64,000 nt of DNA. It comes from Hyparrhenia diplandra. Taxonomy: Eukaryota > Streptophyta > Magnoliopsida > Poales > Poaceae. Positions 46,040 through 56,133 of the stretch are shown one piece after another (within the stretch, counting starts at the first letter, position 1; the number at the start of each line of letters is the position of its first letter). The position numbers were made by a program, and so were the translations under genes. The stretch is from positions 1 to 64,000 of the forward strand of contig JADLZK010011565.1 in NCBI GenBank assembly GCA_015847255.1. The letters run 5' to 3'. The notes beneath the pieces were generated by a model. It was not told the origin of the DNA. It ran no database searches and saw only the letters and a list, made by a program, of their open reading frames with translations.

Positions 46040-47138
46040 CTAGGAAAAGGGTCCGTGCGTTGCTACGGGTAAATGCCAACTTATTCGATTGAATATTTAT
46101 ATTTTTATGTAACCTTTTTATATAACAATTAGCAACGAGAAATCGTATGTACTAGTAATAAAAAATATTTTAAATATGCAGTCATTATTTTGGGCTGATG
46201 TGTATTAGGCCTTAACTTCATCACGTCGGGCTGTTATGCCTACCAGATCTGATGTATTCGCTGGTCATCTTGTCGGTGCTGATTTGCTGCCCTTACTACA
46301 GGACGTGAAGATATGATTGCCGGGCTGCCGTTTGCTCAATCAAGACGCCCGTGACGCCCTTACTACAGGACGTGAAGATATGATCGTCGGGCTGCTGTTT
46401 GCTCAATCAAGACGCCCGTGACGACGGCCTCATCAGTGCTGGGCTGCCATTGCTTACGTACTGCCACACCCGAGGACGAATGCTATCATGCTTGCTGGTT
46501 TGCTGCCCGTGTTGGCCGTGTAGATGCGCTCGATCGTAGCTAGCCGTCACAATATGTTGATGGTGATGAGGATGATCAAGCTGCCAAGACGTTGGATGGG
46601 CTCGCTCTGGAGGTCTTGAGGACGGTGCCATGGTTTCACGAGCTAGCCGAAGATGCTAGCCGCTGGACAGGATTGCCGGGCTCGCCAGGCTGCTGCTTGT
46701 TTTGCGCCGCGCTCGCCACCAGACATCGGGCGAGGTAAAGATGATCGCTGGGGACGATCGTCGGGCGCCGTCATTACTCGATCAAGTCCTGGCTGGGCTG
46801 CTGATCGAACCACCATGCAGCCGCACGCTTGATCTTCGAGCTCTGGCTGTATCTTGCCATGCAGGAAACAAACATATATCATATATTAGATCTAAATATC
46901 CAAGTCGATTAAGTCATGGACGGTTACATCTTACTCCCCCTTAGAGTTGGAAAATAATCGTCGCTACATGCAGAGTCCTATTATAGCTCTCCAAAACAAA
47001 TACCTATATGCGGACGTACGTTTTTATTTCTTTTGACTTGGTGGCCGAGACCGAGCCATGTTAAGCGTAGCGGACAGAGGCGGACAGAAATTTTAGGCAG
47101 ATTGGCAGAAATTTTCGTGTTTTATTATTAGGTATAGA
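46040..47138 (-). mobile_element. Short non-autonomous Helitron (1,099 bp)
   Basis: Read on the minus strand, it starts TCTATACCTAATAATAAAAC after an A and ends CTAG before a T, the A^TC...CTRR^T insertion rule of Helitrons. Just before the CTAG is CCGTAGCAACGCACGG, a short hairpin (CCGT/ACGG), at the spacing typical of Helitron 3' ends. There is no target duplication, as expected. It has no Rep or helicase. A 67-bp tandem duplication lies inside. Confidence 0.7.
46289..46422 (+). repeat. Abutting 67-bp tandem duplication inside the Helitron
   Basis: Units 46,289-46,355 and 46,356-46,422 both begin GCCCTTACTACAGGACGTGA and end GACGCCCGTGAC, differing at a few bases. They touch with no spacer. 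Confidence 0.8.
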
Positions 47139-47169
47139 TATCAGCTAGCTAACTAGTATTAGCTACCTA

Positions 47170-47377
47170 CTCCCTCCGTTTCAATTATAATTCGTTTGAT
47201 TTTTTTGACCTTAAGTTTGACTACTCGTCTTATTCAAAAAATTTACACAAAAACAGTCAAATTTAAGTCATTCTTAAATACCATTTGTTAATAAAGAAAG
47301 CAGAATATGACGAGTGGTCAAAGTTTGGGTTGAAAAAGTCAAACGAACTACAATTTGAAATTTTGAAACGGATTTAG
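47170..47377. mobile_element. Stowaway (Tc1/mariner) MITE
   Basis: The left end is CTCCCTCCGTTTCAA and the right end TTGAAACGGATTTAG, flanked by TA (47,168-47,169 and 47,378-47,379). The CTCCCTCCGT terminus and TA duplication are the Stowaway signature. The right terminus has decayed at a few bases. Confidence 0.82.
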
Positions 47378-47895
47378 TACTAGTTAAAGGGCGCTTAGAT
47401 GCACAGCCAATAAAAAGTGCTACTAAGACAACTATTAGCTATTATTATCTGATTTGATCCCGCTAGTAAGATAGTTATTATTTAGAGCTCCGACTAACAA
47501 TTAGCTATTTTATTAGCCGCACCTTTTTTTATCACTAGTTGTACTCATTTGAACCCAAAAGTGATAGTTATTAGTAGATCTATAGGGATCTAAACTCGTG
47601 GCTTCCATGTGGCTTCTCTACGAGTTAAATCTATTGGGTCCCGTTTAGATCTCTGGAATTGAATTTATGTAATAAACTATAGTGGTAGAAGAAAATCTAC
47701 AAAATCTTAAAGTCTATAACTTAAGTTAGGAAGAAGCAACCATAGAATTCATTTTCCATCTTCTAATCCTATGAATTTGAGATAGACTTATATATGAATT
47801 TTGAAAGTTGTGAGATCTCAAATTTCAAGCCAAATAGCTTAATTTCTTAAGTAAATTCCAATTTCTCTAAAACCACATGGCTTTTCTATGAGTTA
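47378..47895. other. Intergenic flank of the LTR element
   Basis: No gene. A ~25-bp phrase ending GAGTTAAATC occurs near 47,608-47,632 and again near 47,874-47,900; the LTR element is inserted in the second copy. A GGGTCCCGTTTAGATC end near 47,635 may belong to an undefined MITE. Confidence 0.4.
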
Positions 47896-47900
47896 AATCC

Positions 47901-48614
47901 TGTCGATTCGGCTAGATTGGGCCGGAATTGACACTTGATTGCTGATCGTCGGGTGGAGAGGATGGCGAGGGAGCCATGACGGAGGGGGCGGCGGCGGCGG
48001 CGGCAGCATTGCAGCGTCGGCGGCGGCGCGGCGCGTCGGCCGAGCGGGGAGGGCGGCGAAGTTGGTGTAGATGGCGTAGGGCGGCGTTGAACGGCGAGGT
48101 AGGGAGGCGATGTTGATGACGTCTGGCGTGATGACGCGAGCGAACGAGCAGCGAGGAGACGGCGGAGGATGGGGGCGCTCGGCGGCAGTGGGCGGCGGCG
48201 CGGCGGCGGCCAAGGCGCGCCAGCGCTGGAGACGCCCCGGCGGCGTGAACAGCGGCGGCGGCCCGAGGGTGGCGGCGCACGTGCGCGAGAGAGAGAGAGA
48301 GATTGAGAGCTAGAGAGTTGGAGAGTTTTTTGGGTGTTACCCCTTTAATTTTTTTTGATTAAAATCCAAACGACATGACTCCCTTGTATTTTATAGTCCG
48401 GGGAAGACTTGCACGCTAAGCAATCTCTAGGAGGTTTTCTTATAGATTGGAATACCTCTCTCACAAGCAACCTATTTATTCCCTATTTTATTCTTATATT
48501 TATTCCCTAAATATCTATTACTTAATGACGAAGCAAATAACGTGGCAAGTCATGGCGGATGACGGCGGCGTGGCCATGAGCCGCAGCAGCGCCGACGGCG
48601 GCGAGGTCATGACA
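47901..48614 (-). repeat. 3' LTR of the non-autonomous element
   Basis: Plus strand start TGTCGATTCGGCTAG and end TCATGACA. It includes a GGC-repeat tract (about 47,985-48,020) and a GA-rich tract (48,286-48,303). Confidence 0.85.
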
Positions 48615-50714
48615 TTTTCTCCCCCTTTGGCGGTAGCGTCCCCTCGGCTGTCGTTCGGCACTTGTTGTCGTTGTTGATGAGTTGGGTGAAGATGGATATC
48701 CGGACCATTGCTGATTGGAGAATATCCCGTAGCACCTTTGATAAGGTCATGGACGTAGTAGCGATGGTTGTTGAGTAAGACAATCTCCATTCTTTGGTGC
48801 CCAAGTTGTTGCCCCTAGGCGGGGCTTGATGGTTCCGAATCAATGCGAAGTAGGTTGTTGTCAATTCGTGTTGCGGGGTGATGAAGGATGGGAGCCTTCG
48901 GGGGGTAGTGACGGCCGACGAGGTAATAGGTGGATGTGGGTGGTATGTACCTCTTGTCGTCGTTTGAAGCTCACAAGTCGAGGCTTCTTGAAGATGGAAG
49001 CGTCAAACTCTGGACGAGTTGTTTCGTAGTGCTCCCTATGTAAAGGCGCCTCCTGGTGCAGTGCAGCCCACGGTATGTTGGCGTAGTCGTACTAGGCGTA
49101 GATATCGTTGAGGAACATTGTGGCCCATTGGTTTAGCTCTGTAGTCGTCCCGGCTGCCATGGCCGAGTAGTCGACGTTGCGATAGTTGGTGGTGTCGTCG
49201 TTGAAGGACGTCCCAAAACAGCGAATGGGGCACCATGGTATGTTGTCTCCGTTCTCCCGTGGCGCCTTGGTGATGCGGAGGAGCCAAAGAAAGAGGAGTG
49301 CCGTTGTCGTCGGTTTGGCGGTTTGTGTACACGATGTTACGCTTGCGTGGTAATGCGATGATGTCGCCTTTCTTTGGAGCTGCGGTTTGATTGATGGTGT
49401 TCTCCACCGATTGTCGATGTCGGCGAATGTCCAGCGGTGTAGTAGATTGTCGGCGAAGGTCGGCGAGTGAGCGACCGAATCTCCTTGGTGGCGCCGGGGC
49501 GTCGGTGTTCTCATCGGCCGTGGGCGCCCATGTGTGGAACATTGTGGTTGCCAATGTCGAGGTTGGTCGCGAGGATGTCGTCGTGGTTGATGCCCTTGTA
49601 GTTGTTGTCGATGGTAGGCATGGTGAAGGCGTAGTAGACATCAAGGGGAACGTCATTGGCGATGGCATCCTTGAGGACGTCGTTGCCGTTCATGGGCCCA
49701 TGGTAGTGTTCTTATCGTTGTCGATGCCGCATAAGCATTGTGGCTAGCGGCGTTAATGGCGATGTCGGGGATGTCGTTGTTCTCGTCGATGATGCCGGGT
49801 CGAAGACGTCTTGGTTGACGACGTCGGCGACACCGTTGGAGCATGGGTGATAGAGGTAGAAGCTCCTTGTGGAATGGGATGGACTTGCACGGTGAGTGTG
49901 GAGCGTGTGATGTCCCTGGTCGGCGCGGTTGTTGGCGTTGTTGTTCATGTCGCCGTTGTTGTCCGAGGATGTCGTGGACGTCCGGGGTTGAGATTGGCGA
50001 TGTCGGTCGCGACGTCGGGTGGCGTCGTTGAGTCATCCTTGTTGGCACACTCGGATGTTCCCAATGTCAAAGATGATGTTGGTAGTGACCGGAAACTTAT
50101 ACGTGCCATTGTAGTAGCCTCGAGGCGTTGGCCTAGTTGGGTAGGCTTTTCGTCGAAAGCGGTGGGTGGACGTCGTGATAGCCTCCTCGATTTGTTACGA
50201 TGCGGGTCGCGGCGGTACCGGAGCATCCGTGGGGTAGGCGTTTTCGTTGTTTGCGGCGTCGATGATCTTGGAGGGTGACGTGAGGCGGCGCCCGGTAGGG
50301 AGCGTCGTCACCGTCGGCGGCGCCCATGGCGGGGCGTCGTCGGTGGTGGCTGAGGTGACGTCGAGGCGGCGTCACGTCGGACAGCCGCGCCGCGTGCTTG
50401 GTGTTGCCTCTTTGTCGTGGCCACCGGTCGTCGTGGATGTCGATGGGAGCGTTGTTGATGTCGGGAGCGCCATGGCAGCGGTGGCGTTGTTGGCGGCGCC
50501 GTGGCCGTGTCGTCGTTATGCGTCGTCGGGGGCAGGCTGTTCATCCAACTTCTAGGAGGGCGGTGAAGATGGCCTGGATTTTCCTCGGCGTGAGCACGAA
50601 ACTCGCAAATCTCCATCCGAGCTCGGCGATCTTGTGGCCGCCCATCGGATCTTGGCGTTGGTGGTGGTCGGAAGCCGTCGGTGGTGGGAATCGCCCCGGT
50701 CTCCGGGATACCGC
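48615..50714 (-). other. Interior of the LTR element, no pol
   Basis: The interior is rich in GTCG/GTTG phrases and gives many short minus-strand frames. One 60-codon piece, 49,511-49,693, reads NDVLKDAIANDVPLDVYYAF and then NNYKGINHDDILATN. Its composition is ordinary for a protein, so it may be a remnant of gag-like or captured sequence. I recognise no domain. Confidence 0.5.
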
Positions 50715-51427
50715 CGCCGATTCCGGCTTAGATTGGGCCGGAATTGACACTTGATTGCTGATCGTCGGGTGAAGAGGATGGCGAGGCAGCCATGACGGGA
50801 GGGGCGGCAGCATTGCCGCGTCGGCGGCGGCGGCGTCGGGAGCGGGGGAGGGCGGCGAGTTGGTGTAGATGACGAGGGCCGCGTTGAACGGCGAGGTAGG
50901 AGGCGATGTTGATGACGCATCCAGCAGCGTGATGACGAAGACTAACGACGAGGAGACGGGCGGAGGGGATGGGGGCGCCGGCGGCGCCGGGGGCGGCGGC
51001 GCGGCGGGCGCCGCACGCCAGAGACGACGCCGGCCGGGCGTGAACAGCAGCGGCGCCCGGGGGTCGACGGCGCACGTCGCGAGAGGAGAGAGAGAGAGAG
51101 ATTGAGAGCTAGAGAGCTGGAGAGTTTTTGGGTGTTACCCCTTTAATTTTTTTGATTAAAATCCAAACGACACAGCTCCCTTGTATTTATAGTCCGGGGA
51201 AAGACTTGCACGCTAAGCAATCTCTAGGAGGTTTCCTTATAGATTTGAATACCTCTCTCACAAGCAACCTATTTATTCCCTATTTTATTCTTATATTTAT
51301 TCCCTAAATATTTATTACTTAATGACGAAGCAAATAACGTGGCAAGTCATGGCGGATGACGGGCGGCGGCCGGCCATGAGCCGCGCGCGCACGGGCCTTA
51401 GGCCTTATGCGGCGGCGGGTCATGACA
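50715..51427 (-). repeat. 5' LTR of the non-autonomous element
   Basis: Aligns along its length with the copy at 47,901-48,614, including the shared GATTGGGCCGGAATTGACAC, the GA tract and the final TCATGACA. It differs mainly by indels in the GGC-rich part and near 51,360-51,415. Confidence 0.85.
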
Positions 51428-51432
51428 AATCC

Positions 51433-52273
51433 ATTAGGAACAATTTGCAACCACGGTTTCACTACTATGAGTGAATTTGTGCACAACGATTTGTTCAATC
51501 AGAGTGATTGAAAAGGGGAGTGTTAGACTTCTATCAAATGAACAAATAATATGGAAATGAAAAGGAAACAGAATATTTCTATAAAAAAGATAATAACCAT
51601 GTAAACTCTTGAAAACCCGCCTGCTCAATCTGTTTTTACCCAAAAACTAGACCATGGAACCAGGTTATGGCCCCAATCATTACGAACAAATTTAAACAAT
51701 AGCATAGGGATTTTTTTTTTCAACCCACACGTTGTTGGACATTATATGAATCATGGTAGATACAATATGTAAACTCTTGGAAAAAATGCATATAGACAAC
51801 TAAAACCTCGTAGTCCGGCCATGTCTGAAGATTAATCTATAGTTAGTTATCATATAGAAGTTACATCAAATATCAAGAAAAGAAAAGCATGATTATCTCC
51901 AAAGAACGGCGTGGTTGGACTGCCTTTATTGCTCGATATGCAAATCTTTGGACATATTAATCAGAGAGTGAATAATGATGATTGCTCAAATACTATTTTT
52001 AAAGTAATAGTACAACTGTATTCCAGTAACCAGTAGTCAATTAAACACTGCTGATTCTACCCCTTGCATTTTGGAAGCATTGAAGGACTACTACTAAGTA
52101 TTATCTGGACTAAAAATGACAGCTAAATTTTAATCCTGCAACTCCCACATCAAATCAAAAAATAAAAATACTGCTAGTTGTGCCAGTCCTATATGGGCTT
52201 GGGCTGCAGAGAAGTATTTGTGTTGCCTGGTGTCCTCCTCACTTTGCATCCTTCTCACTCGGCTTGAACCTTA
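51433..52273. other. AT-rich intergenic DNA with first copy of a 260-bp duplication
   Basis: No gene. 51,923-52,184 is the first copy of a diverged direct duplication whose second copy is at 54,421-54,764. Confidence 0.5.
51923..52184 (+). repeat. Direct duplication, copy 1
   Basis: Begins CCTTTATTGCTCGATATGCA and shares AGTCAATTAAACACTGCTGA, TTCTACCCCTTGCATTTT and CTAGTTGTGCC with copy 2. The copies are diverged by substitutions and indels and lie 2.2 kb apart. Confidence 0.8.
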
Positions 52274-52700
52274 GAGCAACTCCAATAGTTTTCTATTGGT
52301 AGTTTTGGCAATTGCCCTCGATTTGCCAACTCCTAAATCCAAAAACAAAAAAAAAAAAGTTCATCTCCAACAGTTTAGCATAATTCATTTGCAAACTCGG
52401 ATCTAATTTACATCGAGAAACCCTAGAAGAGAAACAAAATTATGTTTATGTCCTTCCACCTTTTGACCCCGAGGCAAAAAAAACAAAATTATGTTTATGC
52501 CCTTCCACCTCTTCTAATACATACTATGTGACATGAATGCTAGACGTCGTAGCGCCACCGCATAAATGCGCAGTAAACAGCCTGATTTGCCAACACTCAC
52601 TAAATTGCCAACTCAATGTCAAACTGTTGGAGGGAGTTTTTAAAGCTTTTGACAAAATTTAAGAATGTCAAACACAAATTGCAAACTGTTGGAGTTGCTC
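52274..52700. mobile_element. Tourist-like MITE (427 bp)
   Basis: The left end GAGCAACTCCAATAGTTT mirrors the right end AAACTGTTGGAGTTGCTC. The flanks are TTA on the left and TTG on the right, close to the TTA/TAA duplication of PIF/Harbinger MITEs with one change. Inside, a ~50-bp phrase containing AATTATGTTTATGTCCTTCC is duplicated around 52,435-52,510. Confidence 0.72.
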
Positions 52701-53344
52701 TTGTATTATCAGGATAACGTAGCTAGAAAGGTGAGTAATTAATACCAGATCACAAGCTATCTTTCCCGCCCAAAATAGAACGGGCATGTTGACAAAATGA
52801 CACCACATGTAAGTTCAGATTCGGTTTATCAAAACTGTCAGTGTCAGCTAGTCCTATATTCCTAACATGTAACGAAGCACTAAGCACCACGCCAACAACC
52901 AGTCAACACTGTCAAGCCAACCGCAACAACAAATTCTTCAATGCCATATTCAACTACATTCTTGTAAAAAAAAAAAAAAAAAAAATAAATAAATAAAAAT
53001 CAACTACATGCTGAATGCACTTGCTACAAGGAACAAAAACACAATGGACCCTCGAGATCAAATAATTAATTGCCAAAAGGGAGCTATCTGCTATCTGAAA
53101 GCCAAAGTCCTTTCAACCTTAAGGGTCCATGGGCCGCTGGCACTCATTCGATGATCGATATCGTTATGCCAAATAAGGCCAGTCTCACAGTGAAGAGTTT
53201 TAATCTATTGTTTCAAGTGGGAACATTGGAGAAGCCATGCTAATGGCGCACCTAAAAAAAAAAAAACATATTGAGAGATCAACTAGGATATTCTCCATAC
53301 GGCAAAGCTAGTCAACAAAGTCAACGTATCATCTCCCAATGATA

Positions 53345-53582
53345 CTCCCTTCGGTCCGGCTTGTAAGGTATTTCACGTATGTCAATGTCAAACTTTATAA
53401 ACTTTGACAAAAAAATGGCCTAATTTTTTACTATTTTAATATAAAATTAATAATATTATATTTGAAATTAAATATGCTACCAGTAAAAAAAAATTATAGC
53501 CACAAACAATATAATAAATTAATGTTTACATTGTAATTTAGGAGATTATACTATGTCGGACTACGCCATAGATCGGAAGGAG
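53345..53582. mobile_element. Stowaway MITE (238 bp)
   Basis: The left end CTCCCTTCGGTCCGGC and the right end GATCGGAAGGAG are inverted, flanked by TA (53,343-53,344 and 53,583-53,584). The interior is AT-rich, as is typical. Confidence 0.78.
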
Positions 53583-53939
53583 TATTAAGGAATCTACGGA
53601 TTTGATTGAGCTCGGTTGGCCACTAACAAATAGGTCGTGCTCAACCCCTGCTTTGCTCTCTCTGATTTTTTTATAGAGCGTATTATTAGTTTGAGAAAGG
53701 TCCAATTTTATGTGATTAATAATTTTTCAATTATGTGTATGGTTTAACATACAAATGTACTTAGATTCAAATGTTTCACTTGGCACAGCTGCTCACATTC
53801 TTTTGGTTTTATTTCACTTGTGCTAGGTTAATCCTCTTAGGTGCTTATTCATAGGGATGGATGATGGTGTGAGCATTTTCGTAGGAGTGACTATGCAAGC
53901 GTGCATGTATATGAATGTTTTCATTAGCATGCATGCGTT

Positions 53940-54080
53940 ATATAGATATATATAAATATAAATATGAGTATAGGTATAGATAGACATAGATAGAGATAGA
54001 GATAGAGATAGATATATATAAATATATAAGTGTAGGTATAGATAAAGAGATAGAGATAGAGATAGACATCGAGATAGGGT
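53940..54080 (+). repeat. GATAGA/TATA microsatellite
   Basis: Runs of TATAGATA, ATAAATATA and GATAGAGATAGA fill this stretch. It is simple sequence with no further feature. Confidence 0.9.
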
Positions 54081-54420
54081 TAGAGGGCAAAATATTTAGT
54101 GCAAACTACGTCTTCGATGTAATCATAAAAACCCTTTGCAAAATCATAATTAGCAGTTTTTTTTGGAAAAAAATGAAATTGTGCACACCAATATTGCATC
54201 TATAAGTGTCCATTGTCACAAATTTTGAGATTCAAACTGGTTTTGTAAAAAAAAAGAGCTTTCGAAGTTGATGCGAAACTGACGTTTTCCCTATGCTATG
54301 GGATGCCCATTGAGGACTTTGTGATTTGCGAGTAAACAATCACATCAATCTCTAGTTTAACTAACTAATTTAGCAAGCTAAACAAACATTGGGCATGGCC
54401 CTGGATTGCTTACTAGCACT

Positions 54421-54764
54421 CCTTTATTGCTTGACATGCAAATCTTTGGACGTATTAATCACAGAGTGAATGATGATGATTGCTCAAATCTTATTCTATA
54501 GTCTAGAGTAATAATACAACTGTACTCCACGTAACTAGTAGTCAATTAAACACTGCTGATTCTACCCCTTGCATTTTTTGGAAGTAATAAAGAACCACTA
54601 CTAACTATTATATGGACTTCCAAAAAAAAGGCCTGCTAAATTTTAATTCTGCAACTCCCTCATCAAATAAAAATTTAAAACTTCTAATCCTGCAATTCTC
54701 TGCAGTCAACAACAGTCTACAGCGCCATCAATCAAACAATCAATCCAAACTTCTAGTTGTGCCG
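54421..54764 (+). repeat. Direct duplication, copy 2
   Basis: Diverged copy of 51,923-52,184, with an extra ~80 bp near its right end (AAAACTTCTAATCCTGCAAT and following). The GC-rich hAT element inserted only about 10 bp beyond it. Confidence 0.78.
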
Positions 54765-54775
54765 GTCGCGCGAAC

Positions 54776-55639
54776 TATAGATGTGCACCGTGCCGTGCCG
54801 GCCCGCACGCCGCACGTCGGGCGTGGCGCGGCCGACACGGTGTCGTGCCGCGCGCCGTGCCGTCTTGCCGGGCCGCGCCGCGGCTGGCGTGCCACCGCGT
54901 GCGGAGCAACGGCCCACGGCCGCGGCCCACGGCCGCCGTCTTGCGTGCGGCAGTCGTCGCCGCCCGTCTTTGAGCCGCCGTGAGGGCACTGGCGCGAGGC
55001 AGGGAGGTGGCCGGGAGGCGTGGAAGCCGGGTGGCGGGGAGGGAGAAGGTCGCGCCGCCCGTGCGAGGGAGCTTCAGTGGCCGCCGGCCCGATGGAGCTG
55101 CCGCCGGCGCGAGGGAGCCGTTGCCGGCGGCGAGGGAGCCGCCCCGCCCTCGAACTCGATGGAGTCCCGCCCATTGGGTGGAGGTCGCTGGCCTTGCCGC
55201 CGGCGGAGTTTGACGCGGGCGTTCATGCGCGTGCGCCAGCCTCCCGAGTTTGACGCCGCAAGGGCGGCCGGCAGCGGGAGCAGGAGTCGCGGTGGACGGG
55301 CAGAGAGCGACGCGGAAAGAAACTCGGCCGGGCCCTTCTCGCGGCGTGGGGCTTTGGTTAGATAGACGGGTGTTAGGGTTGGTTGGTGACACCGCTTGGT
55401 AATGGGCCCGCCCGCTTGGGGCTTGTTTTTTTTTTTTTTTTTTGAGCAGTCGTTGCTTTGACACCGCCGCGGCCGCGGCCGTCTTGTGCCACGGGCGAGG
55501 TGGCGGCCCGTGCACGGCCGGTCACGGGGCCGCGTGCCGACCCGCCGCCCGTGGCTATCGGGCCGTGCCGTGCTCGGGCCGCGCTAAAAGGCGGGCCACG
55601 GGCCGTGCCAACGGGCCTCGGGCTGCATGCACATATATA
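54776..55639. mobile_element. GC-rich non-autonomous hAT element (864 bp) upstream of the protease gene
   Basis: A perfect 8-bp target duplication GCGCGAAC lies at 54,768-54,775 and 55,640-55,647. The termini are short and imperfect: TATAGATGTGCACCGTGCCG on the left, and on the other strand TATATATGTGCATGCAGCCC. The interior repeats GGCACGG / CCGTGCC phrases, as in several grass hAT families, and contains a T tract at 55,427-55,443. Its long open frames are Arg/Ala/Pro-rich and overlap on both strands, so I read them as GC artefacts. It ends about 495 bp before the start codon of the ubiquitin protease. Confidence 0.78.
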
Positions 55640-55647
55640 GCGCGAAC

Positions 55648-56133
55648 CAACGGGCAGCGCAGGCAGTATCGTTTCCCGCGGCCCCTTCCGCCGTCCGCAG
55701 GCCATCGGACGGCCCACAGCAGCCGGCACCCGATGCCTTGCGGCGCGCTCTCCCCTTGCGGCTGCCACGCTCGACTCGCTCCGCGACGCGCCGAAAGGAA
55801 GCCGTTACGAGCGCACTCTCCGGCTGGCTGGCGGTGGCTACTCTCCCTCCCCCACGCCACCCTTCTCTGGGCTGGAGAGCCCCGGAAACGGACGCCGACG
55901 CGCGGCAGCAGCAGCCCCGCTCGCCGCCCCGCGCCTTCCGTTACTACTCAGGGCCATCAAAAGGGGGCGAGGGCGAGAGGGGGCGCCCCGTCGATCCCTA
56001 AATCGCTTCTCCCCCCACCCATTCCTCCTCTCCTCTCCTCACAGCAGGCGACGCCGCTGGTTGTGCTTGGCGAGGATTGATTCGCTGGGCTGAAGTGGGA
56101 TTGGACTGTGAGAGCCCGAGCTTTCGAGGATCG
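55648..56133. other. Promoter/leader of the ubiquitin protease gene
   Basis: GC-rich DNA between the hAT element and the ATG at 56,134. A C/T-rich stretch (56,008-56,041, CTCCCCCCACCCATTCCTCC and following) is typical of a plant 5' leader. No TATA box was identified. Confidence 0.4.

Larger units (their letters stand above)
47901..51427 (-). mobile_element. Non-autonomous LTR retrotransposon (3,527 bp)
   Basis: Direct LTRs of about 714 bp (47,901-48,614) and 713 bp (50,715-51,427) flank 2.1 kb. The whole is bounded by a 5-bp target duplication AATCC (47,896-47,900 and 51,428-51,432). Orientation is minus: the 47.9-kb copy is the 3' LTR, because a polypurine tract (48,615-48,628, AAAGGGGGAGAAAA on the minus strand) directly precedes its TGTCATGACC start. 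A weak primer-binding-site candidate, GGTATCCCGGAGA, follows the other LTR. I found no protease, integrase, reverse transcriptase or RNase H in the interior, so it must be mobilised in trans. The LTRs differ by many small indels. Confidence 0.88.

Noticed and set aside
47901..51427. Reading the 48-51 kb repeats as a segmental gene duplication
   Set aside because: Exact 5-bp duplication, TG...CA ends and a polypurine tract make an LTR element the better explanation.
53940..54080. CRISPR-like array
   Set aside because: Simple GATAGA microsatellite without spacers, in a plant nuclear context.
54775..55515. 246-codon minus-strand frame
   Set aside because: Lies entirely inside the GC-rich hAT element and is built from its GGCACGG repeats.
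55442..56080. 212-codon plus-strand frame before the protease gene
   Set aside because: Crosses the hAT element boundary and the 5' leader; no motif.
56077..56133. Upstream in-frame ATG of the protease
   Set aside because: It would place charged residues before the membrane segment; related proteins begin just before the hydrophobic stretch, so 56,134 is preferred.
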